64,000 nucleotides of DNA from Fimbriimonadaceae bacterium. GTDB taxonomy: Bacteria > Armatimonadota > Fimbriimonadia > Fimbriimonadales > Fimbriimonadaceae. The first letter of the stretch is position 1. Each line of letters starts with the position of its first letter. Of the stretch, positions 1 through 8,548 are shown piece by piece. The position numbers and the translations under genes were made by a program. The notes below the pieces were generated by a model. The model made no database searches. It had not been told where the DNA came from and saw only the letters and a list, made by a program, of their open reading frames with translations. The stretch covers positions 248,001 through 312,000 of the forward strand of contig JAHCHO010000006.1 of NCBI GenBank assembly GCA_026129685.1, given 5' to 3'.

Positions 1-146
1 AATTGCTCGTTCGGCATAGGGAATTCCTTGGGGGAGGGGGCCTCGATCTCGGAGATGTCGCGAATCAGCGACTCAACCGGGGCGGGCGGCGCGGTGGCAG
101 GTCCGTTGGTGGGGGTCGCCGACATCGGGGATGGCTCGCGGGTCAT
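1..146 (-). CDS. N-terminal part of an unidentified protein (cut by window edge)
   Basis: An open frame reads leftward off the window from an ATG at 146 (second in-frame ATG at 125). Only about 48 residues are visible. They begin MTREPSPMSATPTNGP, are rich in Pro, Ala and Thr, and become charged further on (SLIRDISEIEAP). There is no signal peptide or recognisable motif, so no function can be given. A -10-like TAGAAT lies at 169-164, about 18 nt upstream of the ATG. The next gene to the right is also on the minus strand and ends at 194, so the two may be transcribed separately or together. Confidence 0.45.
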   Translation of the reverse strand, partial: MTREPSPMSATPTNGPATAPPAPVESLIRDISEIEAPSPKEFPMPNEQ

Positions 147-193
147 GGTCGAGGCGACCCCGATTCTACCTTTCCGGGTGGAATCCAGGGTCG

Positions 194-634
194 TCAGGAC
201 CGGTCGCGCTCGCTCGGCGTCGAGGCGAAGGCCGAAAGGATGAAATAGCACCCGACGGGAACGGTAACGCAGGCCGAGAGGAACGCCATGATGCCGGCGC
301 CGGCGGAGCCGCGAAAGCGATCCATTTCCATCAGCCAGGCGACGAGCCACGGCACCGCGATCAGGAAGACGCCGGAGGCAAGGTAGGCCCAGCGATGGCC
401 GCCGTCCGATCGGCGGCGAAGGAACGTTCCGGGCATCACGGTAAAGCGCAGTGCGAACCCAACGATCAGGGCGCACACCCCGAGGTTCAAGAACCCACCG
501 CGCCAAGTCACGAGCGCAAACCGCTGACCGAACAAGGGGAGCACGAAGAGAACTCCCGCGACGATCAGCGAGAACAGGCCAAGGGCCACCAAGGCGGCGG
601 CCAACCGATCGATCGCCGAGCGCGCGGGGTTCAT
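194..634 (-). CDS. small four-helix inner membrane protein, unknown function
   Basis: This 146-aa protein is strongly hydrophobic, with four likely membrane helices at about residues 12-34, 48-68, 82-102 and 112-136. Short basic loops separate them (RRRSDGG between helices 2 and 3), and the C-terminal tail is polar. I do not recognise a family. The start is supported by a GAGGAG ribosome binding site eight bases before the ATG. It sits 160 nt from a lipoprotein gene on the same strand; that gap holds nothing I can identify. Confidence 0.6.
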   Translation of the reverse strand: MNPARSAIDRLAAALVALGLFSLIVAGVLFVLPLFGQRFALVTWRGGFLNLGVCALIVGFALRFTVMPGTFLRRRSDGGHRWAYLASGVFLIAVPWLVAWLMEMDRFRGSAGAGIMAFLSACVTVPVGCYFILSAFASTPSERDRS

Positions 635-793
635 TGGTTTTACTCCTCGGCCTTCGGAACAATTAGCGCATGTTCACGACGCCTTGCCCAGCATTATGGC
701 GTTCCTCTCGCGGTCCAACGCCCCCGTACCCGGCGACAGACCGGTCCTTGCCCCACAGCCGAGTCCCAGCGGCGAAAGTCCGTCTCCCAAGGC

Positions 794-1303
794 TCAGGAC
801 GCGTCCCGTTCCTTGCGGCGGAACAGAAGGTCGGGATCGGCGTTCGCTCTTTTGTCGGTCGGGACCGCCTTGAGGGTCTTGCCTCCGTCCTGAACCAGCA
901 GTTCGAGTTCGTTTCGGTCTCCTCCGAAACTCAGATGGAACTCGCCTTTGGGATCGTCTTTGCTTTCGGTATAAGTGGCGTCGGGCTTGAGAACGATTCG
1001 ATCTCCCTGGATCGTGTAGGTGCCGGTCACGGGAAAGATCATCGTGAGCACGAAGGTGCGGTCCGGCTTCAGTTCCAGAGCGATGGCCTGAGCGATGCCC
1101 TTGGCGAGGGCCCGACCAAACTCCTCGGCGGGGTTCCGGCTCGACTCGGCGCTTGACCCGCCCGTGCCGTCGGCAAAGCCGAAGTCGGCCCGATACTCTC
1201 CGGCCAAGCGCTCGGGAGTGTAGCCGCTCGCGAACAGGTTCATTTTCTGGCACCCGGACAGGGCGACCACCAATCCGATCAGCCCTGCGCAGACGGTTCG
1301 CAT
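794..1303 (-). CDS. predicted lipoprotein with a beta-rich lipocalin-like domain
   Basis: The 169-aa product starts MRTVCAGLIGLVVALSGC, a signal peptide with a lipobox (LSGC), so Cys18 should be lipidated. The mature part contains alternating short strands (KPDRTFVLTMIFPVTGTYTIQGD) like the small lipoproteins that measure expression against a threshold or bind small ligands, but this is only a resemblance. The C-terminus is basic (RRKERD). A TACAAT hexamer sits six bases before the ATG with no Shine-Dalgarno, so the mRNA may be leaderless. The 61412-61807 lipoprotein has a similar DxT-type strand pattern. Confidence 0.6.
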   Translation of the reverse strand: MRTVCAGLIGLVVALSGCQKMNLFASGYTPERLAGEYRADFGFADGTGGSSAESSRNPAEEFGRALAKGIAQAIALELKPDRTFVLTMIFPVTGTYTIQGDRIVLKPDATYTESKDDPKGEFHLSFGGDRNELELLVQDGGKTLKAVPTDKRANADPDLLFRRKERDAS

Positions 1304-1309
1304 GCGACC

Positions 1310-1315
1310 ATTGTA
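1310..1315 (-). promoter_or_regulatory. -10 element of a probable leaderless lipoprotein gene
   Basis: TACAAT on the minus strand (five of six matches to TATAAT) is separated from the ATG at 1303 by six bases (GGTCGC). Transcription would start at or next to the start codon. No clear -35 is seen. The rest of the 1304-1419 gap only holds the mirror-image signal for the divergent ABC gene. Confidence 0.4.
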
Positions 1316-1405
1316 GGGGAGATCGGTGGCTCGAGTGGGCCTTACGGCGCCAGCCCGCCTCGAACCGGGGACCCCTTTGTACCTACGCCTCTTCGCGCCT
1401 CCCGC

Positions 1406-1411
1406 TAAACT
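1406..1411 (+). promoter_or_regulatory. -10 element of a probable leaderless ABC transporter gene
   Basis: TAAACT lies eight bases before the ATG at 1420, and no Shine-Dalgarno is present between them. This is the same arrangement as at several other starts in the window. Confidence 0.35.
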
Positions 1412-1419
1412 GCCCGTTC

Positions 1420-2166
1420 ATGGTCCTTACCGAGGGTATCGCCAAGCACTTCCGTGACCCCAAGCGGGGAACGGTGAAGGCGGTCGACGGCGTTTCGTTC
1501 CGCGCCGAACCCGGTCAGATCTTCGGCCTGCTGGGGGTCAACGGCGCCGGGAAGACCACGTTGTTGCGGTTGCTCTCGACGGTGCTTCGCCCCACCTCGG
1601 GGCGCGCCAGCGTCGCCGGATACGACGTTTCGACGCATGGAGAGGACGTACGAAGGTCGATCGGGTTCATGTCCACGTCGACCGCCCTGTACGGTCGGCT
1701 CACCGTCCGCGAACAGCTGGAGTACTTCGCCGGACTCTACGGCCTGAAGGGGGCGTACGCGCGGAACCGGGTGGAGGCGGCGATCGAGAAGCTGAACATC
1801 GGCCCGTTCGCGGACGGGCTCTGCGACAAGTTCTCGACGGGACAGAAGCAGCGGGTCAGCATCGCGCGCACGATCCTTCACGATCCTCCGGTTCTGTTCT
1901 TCGACGAACCGACGACGGGGCTGGACGTGGTCACGAGCCAGATCGTTCTCGGCTTCATCGAGGCGGAGCGGCGTTCGGGCAAGACGGTCGTGTTCTGCAC
2001 CCACATCATGAGCGAGGCGGAACGTCTGTGCGACCGCATCGCGGTGATCCACGACGGGGTCGTGCGGGGGGAGGGAAACCTCGCCGAACTGCTCGAGCGA
2101 ACTCAGAAGCCGACCCTCGAGGGCGCGTTCCTTCGGCTCGTCGGGGCCGAGGAGGCTATGGCTTGA
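1420..2166 (+). CDS. ABC transporter ATP-binding protein, NatA type
   Basis: This 248-aa ATPase should power export by the permease encoded just downstream. Visible motifs are Walker A GVNGAGKT (about residue 41), signature FSTGQKQ, Walker B VLFFDEP, and the H-loop THIMSEAERLCDR. The order and length fit the NatA/CcmA group of exporters. The frame is open for a further 267 nt upstream, but ATG 1420 gives the normal family N-terminus and follows a -10-like TAAACT. The gene overlaps its permease partner by four bases, so the two are translationally coupled. Confidence 0.9.
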   Translation: MVLTEGIAKHFRDPKRGTVKAVDGVSFRAEPGQIFGLLGVNGAGKTTLLRLLSTVLRPTSGRASVAGYDVSTHGEDVRRSIGFMSTSTALYGRLTVREQLEYFAGLYGLKGAYARNRVEAAIEKLNIGPFADGLCDKFSTGQKQRVSIARTILHDPPVLFFDEPTTGLDVVTSQIVLGFIEAERRSGKTVVFCTHIMSEAERLCDRIAVIHDGVVRGEGNLAELLERTQKPTLEGAFLRLVGAEEAMA

Positions 2167-3350
2167 TCAAACACATCTTCATCAAAGAGATTCGTGAGAC
2201 GTTCCGCGACCGGCGGGTGATCTCGGGCGCGTTCGTGGGACCGATCTTCCTCATGTTCCTGTTCGTGTTCGCGTTCGGGACGATCGAGACCACCCTCAAG
2301 AAACCCAAAGCACCGGTGATCCACGTGGTGCGCTCGGCGAACGAGCCGGCGTTCCTCACCGAACTTCGGTCGAACCACGCCCTTCGGATCCAAGAGGTCT
2401 CGTCCGAGGAGGTCGGTCAGAAGCTGCTTCGCGAGGGAAAGGCCAAACTGATCCTCAAGCTCTCCCCGACGTTCGACGAGGACCTAGCCGGCCGCAAGGC
2501 GGCGACCATCCAGGCCCTCTACGATCCCGGAGAGGTCCTCTCGACGATCGCGCTTCGGACCTTCCAGGAAATGGTGAACCTCAAGAACCGTTCGGCCCTG
2601 GACCAGACGCTGCGCGTGGCGGGCATCCCGGTGGAGGCTGCCCAACCGATCGTCCTGAAGACGACCGAGCTGACCCGCGACGAAGCGTTGGGGGGCTCGA
2701 TGTTGATCGGAATGTTGCCATACCTCATCGTCATTTGGGCGTTTTACGGCGGCTTCTCGGCGGTCTCGGACCTCGTGGCGGGGGAGAAGGAGCGCACCAC
2801 TTTGGAGACGCTGTTGATCACGCCGGTCAAGCGCTTCCACGTGGCGATGGGCAAGTTCCTGGCGCTCTCGCTGATCTGCCTCGCCTCGTCGTTGTCCTCG
2901 CTCGTGACGGTGTTGCTCATCGGCGCCTCGGGGACTTCCCTTGCCCGGTCGGTGTTTCCGAACGGGATGAACCTTACACCGCTGGCGGTGGTCGCGATTC
3001 TGGCGGTGCTCGTGCCGTTGGTGGCGTTCTTCGCAGGGACGATGTTGGCGATCAGCGCCTTCGCCAAGAACACACGGGAGGCCCAGACACACCTCACGCT
3101 CCTCAGCTTCATCGTTCTGGTGCCGGCGATGGCGAGCCAGTTCATCGGATTCACCGACTGGGCCAAGGATCGGTGGGTGAGCTTCGTTCCGATTCTGAAC
3201 AGCTCGAACGCGATCCGATCGGCGCTTCTCGGGCGAGTCGATCCGACCGATCTCGCGGCGACGGTGACGACCAGCCTGTTGCTCGGGGCGGTCGGCATCT
3301 TTCTCGCGGTACGGCTGTTCGAGCGCGAGGAGGTCCTCGCTCGCATCTGA
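2163..3350 (+). CDS. ABC-2 type permease, NatB/YhaP-like
   Basis: The 395-aa membrane protein has one N-terminal helix (about residues 20-40), a large extracytoplasmic domain (about 45-175), then five or six helices in the C-terminal half. The sequence AGEKERTTLETLLITPVKR is a cytoplasmic loop typical of NatB permeases. I place the start at TTG 2163 because the family normally begins with a sequence like IKHIFIKEIRETFRDRR and a GAGGAGG motif lies seven bases upstream, inside the end of the ATPase gene. Together the pair probably exports ions, a peptide or a drug; the substrate cannot be read from sequence. Confidence 0.85.
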   Translation: MIKHIFIKEIRETFRDRRVISGAFVGPIFLMFLFVFAFGTIETTLKKPKAPVIHVVRSANEPAFLTELRSNHALRIQEVSSEEVGQKLLREGKAKLILKLSPTFDEDLAGRKAATIQALYDPGEVLSTIALRTFQEMVNLKNRSALDQTLRVAGIPVEAAQPIVLKTTELTRDEALGGSMLIGMLPYLIVIWAFYGGFSAVSDLVAGEKERTTLETLLITPVKRFHVAMGKFLALSLICLASSLSSLVTVLLIGASGTSLARSVFPNGMNLTPLAVVAILAVLVPLVAFFAGTMLAISAFAKNTREAQTHLTLLSFIVLVPAMASQFIGFTDWAKDRWVSFVPILNSSNAIRSALLGRVDPTDLAATVTTSLLLGAVGIFLAVRLFEREEVLARI

Positions 3351-3486
3351 TCGAGGTCGGCGAATGGCGAAGATCGGAGAAACCGGGAGACGGGGCGAGA
3401 CGTACCCTGATCGTGTTCGACGGAGGCGGGAATCGCGTAACCGTCGCGACAAGCACGAGTCTATAGAGACGGAAAGGCAAACGACC

Positions 3487-4311
3487 ATGGCACTCCTCGT
3501 TGCCCGAATCGCCCGAAACGCCGCGATGGCGTGTGCGCTCTTGTCGGTCGCGTCGGCGGGACTGGCGGATACGATGACGATGAGCCGTCCCATCGGTCTG
3601 GCCGGGCGAAGCGACGACTCGGGCGCGTGGGGGACGCTGATCAAAGGTCTGGGCAACCCCAACCCGCGCACGCGGATCGCGGTGGTCGAAAGCCTATCGG
3701 AGGTGCGCCTGCCTCAGAACACGGCGGCGCTGGTGGGCGCGTTGAACGATCCGGACGGTGGCGTCCGCTCGGCGGCGCGAGGGGCGCTGCGGCTTAGGAC
3801 GAGCGATCAGACGCTCAAAATCCTGGTGGCGGGAGCGAAAGAAGCCAATGGGCACGGGGTTCGGGAGATCGCGGAAGCGCTGGCCGAGTACGAAGCGGCC
3901 CGGAACCTCTCGTTGTTGGTCGCCTCCCTCGGCGACAGCTCGGAGCGCGTACGGGTCGTGGTGGTTCAGGCGATGGGCGCGTCAGCCGATTCGGCGTTCT
4001 TCTGGCCGCTCGTGCGATGTCTGCGGGACGGGGTTCCGAACGTCCGGTACGAGGCGGCGATCGCGCTGGGGGCCTTCGGCGGCGCCCGATACGGCAAGGA
4101 ACTCACCAGGCTCACGCGGCACACCGAGCCGATGGTCCGGGAGGGGGCGGCGACGGCGCTGGGGCGTTCGGGGGATCGGGCAGCGGTCCCGCACCTGCGC
4201 AAGGCGCTGGGCGATCCGAGCCTGCGCGTACGAATGGCGGCGCAGGACGCGTTGCGACGACTCGCGGGCGATCCGCCGGAACCGAGGCCGAGTCCATTGT
4301 TCAGCGCCTGA
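3487..4311 (+). CDS. exported HEAT-repeat protein (PBS lyase-like repeats)
   Basis: The 274-aa product has a signal peptide (LLSVASAGLA, cleavage near residue 28) followed by six or seven tandem HEAT/armadillo-like helical repeats of about 31 residues. Each carries patterns such as VRYEAAIALGAFG and VREGAATALGRSG. Such solenoids act as protein-binding scaffolds. The start is ATG 3487, which places the signal peptide at the N-terminus; an in-frame ATG at 3364 would add a basic, signal-disrupting leader. It lies 136 nt downstream of the ABC permease and may share its transcript. Confidence 0.75.
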   Translation: MALLVARIARNAAMACALLSVASAGLADTMTMSRPIGLAGRSDDSGAWGTLIKGLGNPNPRTRIAVVESLSEVRLPQNTAALVGALNDPDGGVRSAARGALRLRTSDQTLKILVAGAKEANGHGVREIAEALAEYEAARNLSLLVASLGDSSERVRVVVVQAMGASADSAFFWPLVRCLRDGVPNVRYEAAIALGAFGGARYGKELTRLTRHTEPMVREGAATALGRSGDRAAVPHLRKALGDPSLRVRMAAQDALRRLAGDPPEPRPSPLFSA

Positions 4312-4343
4312 CGGGCGGAACGCGGGGGAACCGCTCGCGGGTG

Positions 4344-4775
4344 CTACCAGCGTGGCTCACGACCGCCGCGATTGCCGCCTCGCCCGCCCTTGCCGCCGCG
4401 AGTTCCGCCGCCGTAGCCGCCGCGATCATAGCCGCCACCACGGTCCTCGCCGCCCCCATAGCCGCCACCGTACCCGCCGCCCTGACCACCGCCCCCTCCG
4501 TTCCCGCGGAAAGAGGCGCCCTCGCCGCCGCCCGGACGAGGACCGCGCTCCTTCGGTCTCGCTTCGCTCACGCGGATACGCCGGCCGAGCAGTTCGGTTC
4601 CGTCCATCCCTTCGATGGCCCGGGTCACGTCGCCGGCGTCGATATCGAGGAACGCGAAACCTTTGCCCTCGATGATGCGAATGTTGTCCGCCCCAAACGC
4701 GGCAAAATGAGCCGAAAGATGCTCTTCGTTGGCCGAATACGATAGGTTTCCGATAAACAGCGACGCTTTGGGCAA
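4344..4775 (-). CDS. glycine-rich RRM RNA-binding protein
   Basis: The 143-aa protein has one RNA recognition motif (about residues 1-78) with RNP2 (LFIGNL) and RNP1 (KGFAFLDI). The tail of about 60 residues is made of GGG, GGY and RGG units. Bacterial glycine-rich RRM proteins of this kind bind RNA and are often cold-induced. The start is TTG 4775: an AGGAGG lies six bases upstream and the RRM begins immediately, while upstream ATGs in the same frame would add about 100 residues of unlikely sequence. It converges with the HEAT-repeat gene. Confidence 0.85.
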   Translation of the reverse strand: MPKASLFIGNLSYSANEEHLSAHFAAFGADNIRIIEGKGFAFLDIDAGDVTRAIEGMDGTELLGRRIRVSEARPKERGPRPGGGEGASFRGNGGGGGQGGGYGGGYGGGEDRGGGYDRGGYGGGTRGGKGGRGGNRGGREPRW

Positions 4776-5018
4776 CCCGCCCCTCCTGGAGTCTCGTGAT
4801 GTCACGGACGCATCGAACGCGAGAGAATCCAGGCGATTCTGGGAAACCGTCTCCGCAACCGAGGCGAACCGAATCCGGATTATTGTACACCGACTTTTTC
4901 GAACCGGGCGACCGAACTGACCGGACTTCGCGAGACCGATCCGGCACCGGCGCGGGCGCGCGACCGGAGTCATCACGCATCGAGCCAATGGAACGTCATC
5001 CGAGGGTCCGCCATCCGT

Positions 5019-5024
5019 TATAGT
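5019..5024 (+). promoter_or_regulatory. -10 element directly before the cyclase start
   Basis: TATAGT is followed after five bases by the GTG start at 5030. There is no room for a leader with a ribosome binding site, which suggests a leaderless transcript. No matching -35 is seen. Confidence 0.4.
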
Positions 5025-5029
5025 AGGGC

Positions 5030-6397
5030 GTGCCAGATGGGCCGCCCGACCGCACGGTGTTCGTCGAAGCGCTGACCGAGACACGGTTGGCGCAGATTCG
5101 CCACGACTTGCGGACCCCCCTGAACGCGATCATCGGCTATAGCGAGATGCTCATCGAGGAGCTGGTGGACCGGGGGGCGGGGGATCTTGCGGGCGACTTG
5201 GAGAAGGTCCGCTCCTCGGGCACGCGCCTGCTCGGGCTGATCGACCGGTATCTCCGTCCGCAGCAACCGGCGGAGCAGCCCGTCGAGGCCGAAGCGGTCT
5301 CGGCGGCCAAGGGGGCGGACGACGCGATTCGTCCGGTCGCTCCCGCCGAGGTCACGGGCGAGGTGCTCGTGGTGGACGACGTCGCGGAGAACCGCGAAGT
5401 GTTGGCTCGCTACCTGCGCCGCATGGGACACCGGGTGAGAGGAGCCGCCGGGGGGCGGGAGGCGCTGGAGATGGTCGGAGAGGCGCCGCCGGACGTCGTC
5501 CTGCTCGACGTGATGATGCCGGAGATGGACGGCTTCGAGGTGTTGAAGCGCCTCAAGGGGGACGAAACCACGCGCGAGGTTCCGGTCCTGATGGTGTCGG
5601 CGCTGGACCAACTTGAAACGGTGGTCGCGTGCATCCAGGCGGGGGCGGAGGACTACCTCCCGAAGCCGTTCAACCCGATCGTGCTGCGCGCCCGCATCGG
5701 CGCATGCCTGGACAAGAAGCGGATGCGGCAACGCGAACTGGAGTACCTCGCGGAGATTCGCGCCGAGCGGGAGAAGTCGGATCGACTGTTGCTGAACATC
5801 TTGCCGCAGGCGGTGGCGGACCGACTCAAGTTGGGGGAGGGGATCATCGCGGACAGCGTGCTGGAGGCGGCGGTGCTGTTCGCGGATCTCGTGGGGTTCA
5901 CGGAGTTCGCGGGGGCCCACTCGCCCAAGGAGGTCGTGGGCTCGCTGGACGAGATCTTCTCCACGTTCGACCGGATCGCGGAACGGCACGGCCTCGAGAA
6001 GATCAAGACGATCGGGGACGCTTACATGGTGGTCGGCGGATTGCCGCCCATTGGGGATCCGCGCCTGGAATCGATGGTGCTGTTCGCGCGAGAGATCGTG
6101 TCGGCGCTCGACGAGATCAACGATCGGCGGGGGACGGCGTTTCGGTTACGGACGGGCATCCACGCCGGCCCGGTCGTGGCGGGCGTTATCGGCCGGACGA
6201 AGTTCGCCTACGACCTTTGGGGCGATACGGTGAACGTGGCGCAGAGGATGGAGGCGACGGGCATCGCGGGCCGGATTCAAGTTTCGGACGGGGTCCGGAG
6301 TCGCTTGGGGAATCGGTTCTCGTGGATTCCACGGGGTGAGATCGAGGTCAAGGGCAAGGGCCTGATGAGCGTCTGGCTGCTGGACGACGGGAGGTGA
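5030..6397 (+). CDS. HisKA-receiver-class III adenylate/guanylate cyclase
   Basis: The 455-aa protein joins three parts. A histidine kinase dimerisation box spans residues 20-50 (HDLRTPLNAIIGY, His25). A receiver domain follows at about 111-225 (Asp116/117, phosphoacceptor Asp160, Lys212). A class III nucleotide cyclase occupies about 280-450. Cyclase metal ligands Asp286 and Asp330 are present, as are Lys326 and Asp395 (adenine-type recognition), Asn402 and Arg406, so it should be active, probably making cAMP. No HATPase domain is present, so it cannot phosphorylate itself. The facing gene encodes a CheA-like ATPase and is an attractive partner. Start is GTG 5030. Confidence 0.85.
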   Translation: MPDGPPDRTVFVEALTETRLAQIRHDLRTPLNAIIGYSEMLIEELVDRGAGDLAGDLEKVRSSGTRLLGLIDRYLRPQQPAEQPVEAEAVSAAKGADDAIRPVAPAEVTGEVLVVDDVAENREVLARYLRRMGHRVRGAAGGREALEMVGEAPPDVVLLDVMMPEMDGFEVLKRLKGDETTREVPVLMVSALDQLETVVACIQAGAEDYLPKPFNPIVLRARIGACLDKKRMRQRELEYLAEIRAEREKSDRLLLNILPQAVADRLKLGEGIIADSVLEAAVLFADLVGFTEFAGAHSPKEVVGSLDEIFSTFDRIAERHGLEKIKTIGDAYMVVGGLPPIGDPRLESMVLFAREIVSALDEINDRRGTAFRLRTGIHAGPVVAGVIGRTKFAYDLWGDTVNVAQRMEATGIAGRIQVSDGVRSRLGNRFSWIPRGEIEVKGKGLMSVWLLDDGR

Positions 6398-6402
6398 CGC
6401 GA

Positions 6403-7647
6403 TCAGGCGGCCCGCTCGAATTCCTCAAGGGGGATGCGAAGCGTGATCTTGCTGCCATGTAACGGTTCGGAGGCGATCTCTGCGGAGCCGCCAATGGCCT
6501 CGATGCGATCGCGGACGGCGGCCAGACCGACTCCTCGACCGCTGAGCTCGGTGACCACGTCTCGGGTCGTGAGTCCGTCCATGAACGCGAGTTGCAGTGG
6601 GTCCGCTTTTGGCGCGCGTCGCGAGGCCACGGCGCGGCGACGGAGCGCGGCCTGGTCGAATCCGCGACCGTCGTCCGCCAGCGAGACCGCTAAACCGCGC
6701 GGCTCCCGAAGGACGGCGAGGCACAAGCGGCCCGTTGCGGGTTTGCCCTGTCTTTGACGCTCCTCGGGGGTTTCGATTCCGTGGTCGGCGGCGTTCCGAA
6801 CCAGGTGGACGAGAGCGTCACGGACGGCGGCGAAAAGCGGATGCGGGAGCTCGGCCAGGTCGGACCTTGCGGAGAGCGCGAGTTCCTTGCCGGTCTGGAG
6901 CGCCAAGTCCTCGACAAGTCCGCCAAGGAAAGAGAGGAGGGCGCTCAGGGGGACGGGGGGGTGTTCCTTCGTGGAAGCGAGCACAGCGCGCACCTCCGGC
7001 TCCGTCCGTAACGCTCGAGCGACCGCCTGAACCGCTTCCCGGTCCACCCAGAAGGTCAGAACGCGAGAGAAGCCTGGTTCTTGCCAGGTGGCCGGAGGGG
7101 GAGAAACGACGAGACGGCAAGCGATCGTCGAAACGCGCGCCATGAGCAGCATGGCCCGCGCGGCGGGCATCCGGCAGTCGGGCGCGATGACGACCCGCAC
7201 CCAAGCGGCGCCCTCCTCTCCGAGCGGGGGTTTCGGCTCGGCCTCGTCCAGTACGGGAGGCAACGAAGGGCGGTCCACGTCCGGGGACTTCAGTTGGCGT
7301 CCGGCGCGTCGCCGGCGGCAACACCCCAGTTCAATGGCCACATCGCGGATTCGGTCGCGGAGGTCGTCGTTCGGGTCGGCCGCGCCGAAGGCGGACTCAA
7401 GTTCGTGAACAAGACGGGCCAACTTGCGGTAGCCCATGCAGGCGGCGTGCGCCTTGAGGGTATGGGTGGCGCGCCGCGCGCGCTCAAGGGACCCGGGATC
7501 GGATTCGGCGCCGAGTCCGCCCGAAACCAACTTCAGCGCGCCGAGCAGCTCGTCGGCCTCGGCGAAGAAGAGGTCGCGATACGCCCGGCGGTCCTCGTGG
7601 TCTGCGTCGGTCCACTCCGCCGTTTGCGGTTGTCCATCCATTCCCAC
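6403..7647 (-). CDS. CheA-like kinase with Hpt and HATPase domains but no CheW-like domain
   Basis: The 414-aa protein starts with an Hpt domain (about 20-115) carrying the phosphohistidine motif THTLKAHA. A variable middle region follows, then a dimerisation/HATPase region (HLVRNAADHGIETPEER N-box, DDGRGFD G1, SGRGVGLAAVRDRI G2). CheA normally continues with a CheW-like P5 domain for receptor coupling; here the protein stops right after the ATPase core. The start could be GTG 7647 or ATG 7641. It ends five bases from the cyclase gene on the other strand, suggesting a two-component pair controlling cyclic nucleotide levels. Confidence 0.8.
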   Translation of the reverse strand: MGMDGQPQTAEWTDADHEDRRAYRDLFFAEADELLGALKLVSGGLGAESDPGSLERARRATHTLKAHAACMGYRKLARLVHELESAFGAADPNDDLRDRIRDVAIELGCCRRRRAGRQLKSPDVDRPSLPPVLDEAEPKPPLGEEGAAWVRVVIAPDCRMPAARAMLLMARVSTIACRLVVSPPPATWQEPGFSRVLTFWVDREAVQAVARALRTEPEVRAVLASTKEHPPVPLSALLSFLGGLVEDLALQTGKELALSARSDLAELPHPLFAAVRDALVHLVRNAADHGIETPEERQRQGKPATGRLCLAVLREPRGLAVSLADDGRGFDQAALRRRAVASRRAPKADPLQLAFMDGLTTRDVVTELSGRGVGLAAVRDRIEAIGGSAEIASEPLHGSKITLRIPLEEFERAA

Positions 7648-7682
7648 TTGGTATCTTTGGCGGGCCGCGACAAATCCTCTCC

Positions 7683-8510
7683 ATGGACGATCGTCACCAA
7701 ACCGAATCCGTCGAACTTCTGGCCATCGATCTCGACGGAACCTTGCTGAACGAGGATCGCGAGATCCCCGATGAAAACGTCCGGGCGGTGCGTCGGGCTT
7801 CGGAAGCAGGGATTCGGGTCGTGATCGCGACCGGAAGGGTCCTCAGCGCGGTTCGGCGGTACGTCGAGCGTCTGGGACTCGCGGGTCCGGTCGTTTGCTC
7901 GAACGGGGCCTACGTCGTCGACGGCGACGGCTCGGAGATCGCCCACACGGGTCTTCTTCCGGCAGGGAGGGACGCGCTCTTGGACTACGGCGAGCGCTCG
8001 GGGGCACACCTCAATCTCTATTCACGGGAGGCGCTGTACTTCTTGCGGGAGTCTCGCTGGTGCTCGGTGTACCGCCGGAGGGCGGGATTCGAGCGCACGA
8101 CGACGCTGGACGGCCGGGATGCGCGCAGGATCGAGGCGACGAAGATGCTCCTGATCGACGACCCTTCGAACCTGCCCGGGCACGTGGAGGCGCTTAGGGA
8201 GCCGATCGATGCCGGCCTGATCGCCGTCGTTTACTCGGAGCCGGAGTACGTCGAGTTTCTGAGACCGGGGGTTCACAAGGGGCGGGGCGTCGCGACGGTC
8301 GCGCGGCACCTGGGCGTTCCGGCCAACCGAGTGGCGGCGATCGGCGACTACCTCAACGACTTGGAGATGATCCGCTGGGCCGGGATCTCGGGAGCGGTGG
8401 CGAACGCCCACCCGACGGTTTTGGGGGCGGCGGATCGCGTGGTTCCTTCAAACAACGAGGCGGGGGTCGCACGATTCATTGACTCCCTGCTCCATAATGG
8501 GCAAGAATAG
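7683..8510 (+). CDS. Cof-type HAD-IIB family phosphatase
   Basis: The 275-aa enzyme has HAD motif I (AIDLDGTLL, nucleophile Asp16), motif II (ATGR), a Cof-type cap in the middle and the motif IV signature GDYLNDLEMI near residue 220. Members of this family hydrolyse sugar phosphates, flavin mononucleotide or other small phosphoesters in the cytoplasm; the exact substrate cannot be deduced. The gene is divergent from the CheA-like gene with 35 nt between starts, so the promoters must overlap. Confidence 0.88.
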   Translation: MDDRHQTESVELLAIDLDGTLLNEDREIPDENVRAVRRASEAGIRVVIATGRVLSAVRRYVERLGLAGPVVCSNGAYVVDGDGSEIAHTGLLPAGRDALLDYGERSGAHLNLYSREALYFLRESRWCSVYRRRAGFERTTTLDGRDARRIEATKMLLIDDPSNLPGHVEALREPIDAGLIAVVYSEPEYVEFLRPGVHKGRGVATVARHLGVPANRVAAIGDYLNDLEMIRWAGISGAVANAHPTVLGAADRVVPSNNEAGVARFIDSLLHNGQE

Positions 8511-8548
8511 ATGGGTCGTCCTTTACGGTCGTCCTGAACAGAGGATTA

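Noticed and set aside
1340-1380. tRNA-like T-arm sequence (minus strand GGTTCGAGGC)
   Set aside because: The five-base T-stem does not pair properly and no D-arm or anticodon arm fits in the 116-nt gap.
3364-3486. Upstream start for the HEAT-repeat protein
   Set aside because: It would add 41 basic residues before a normal signal peptide.
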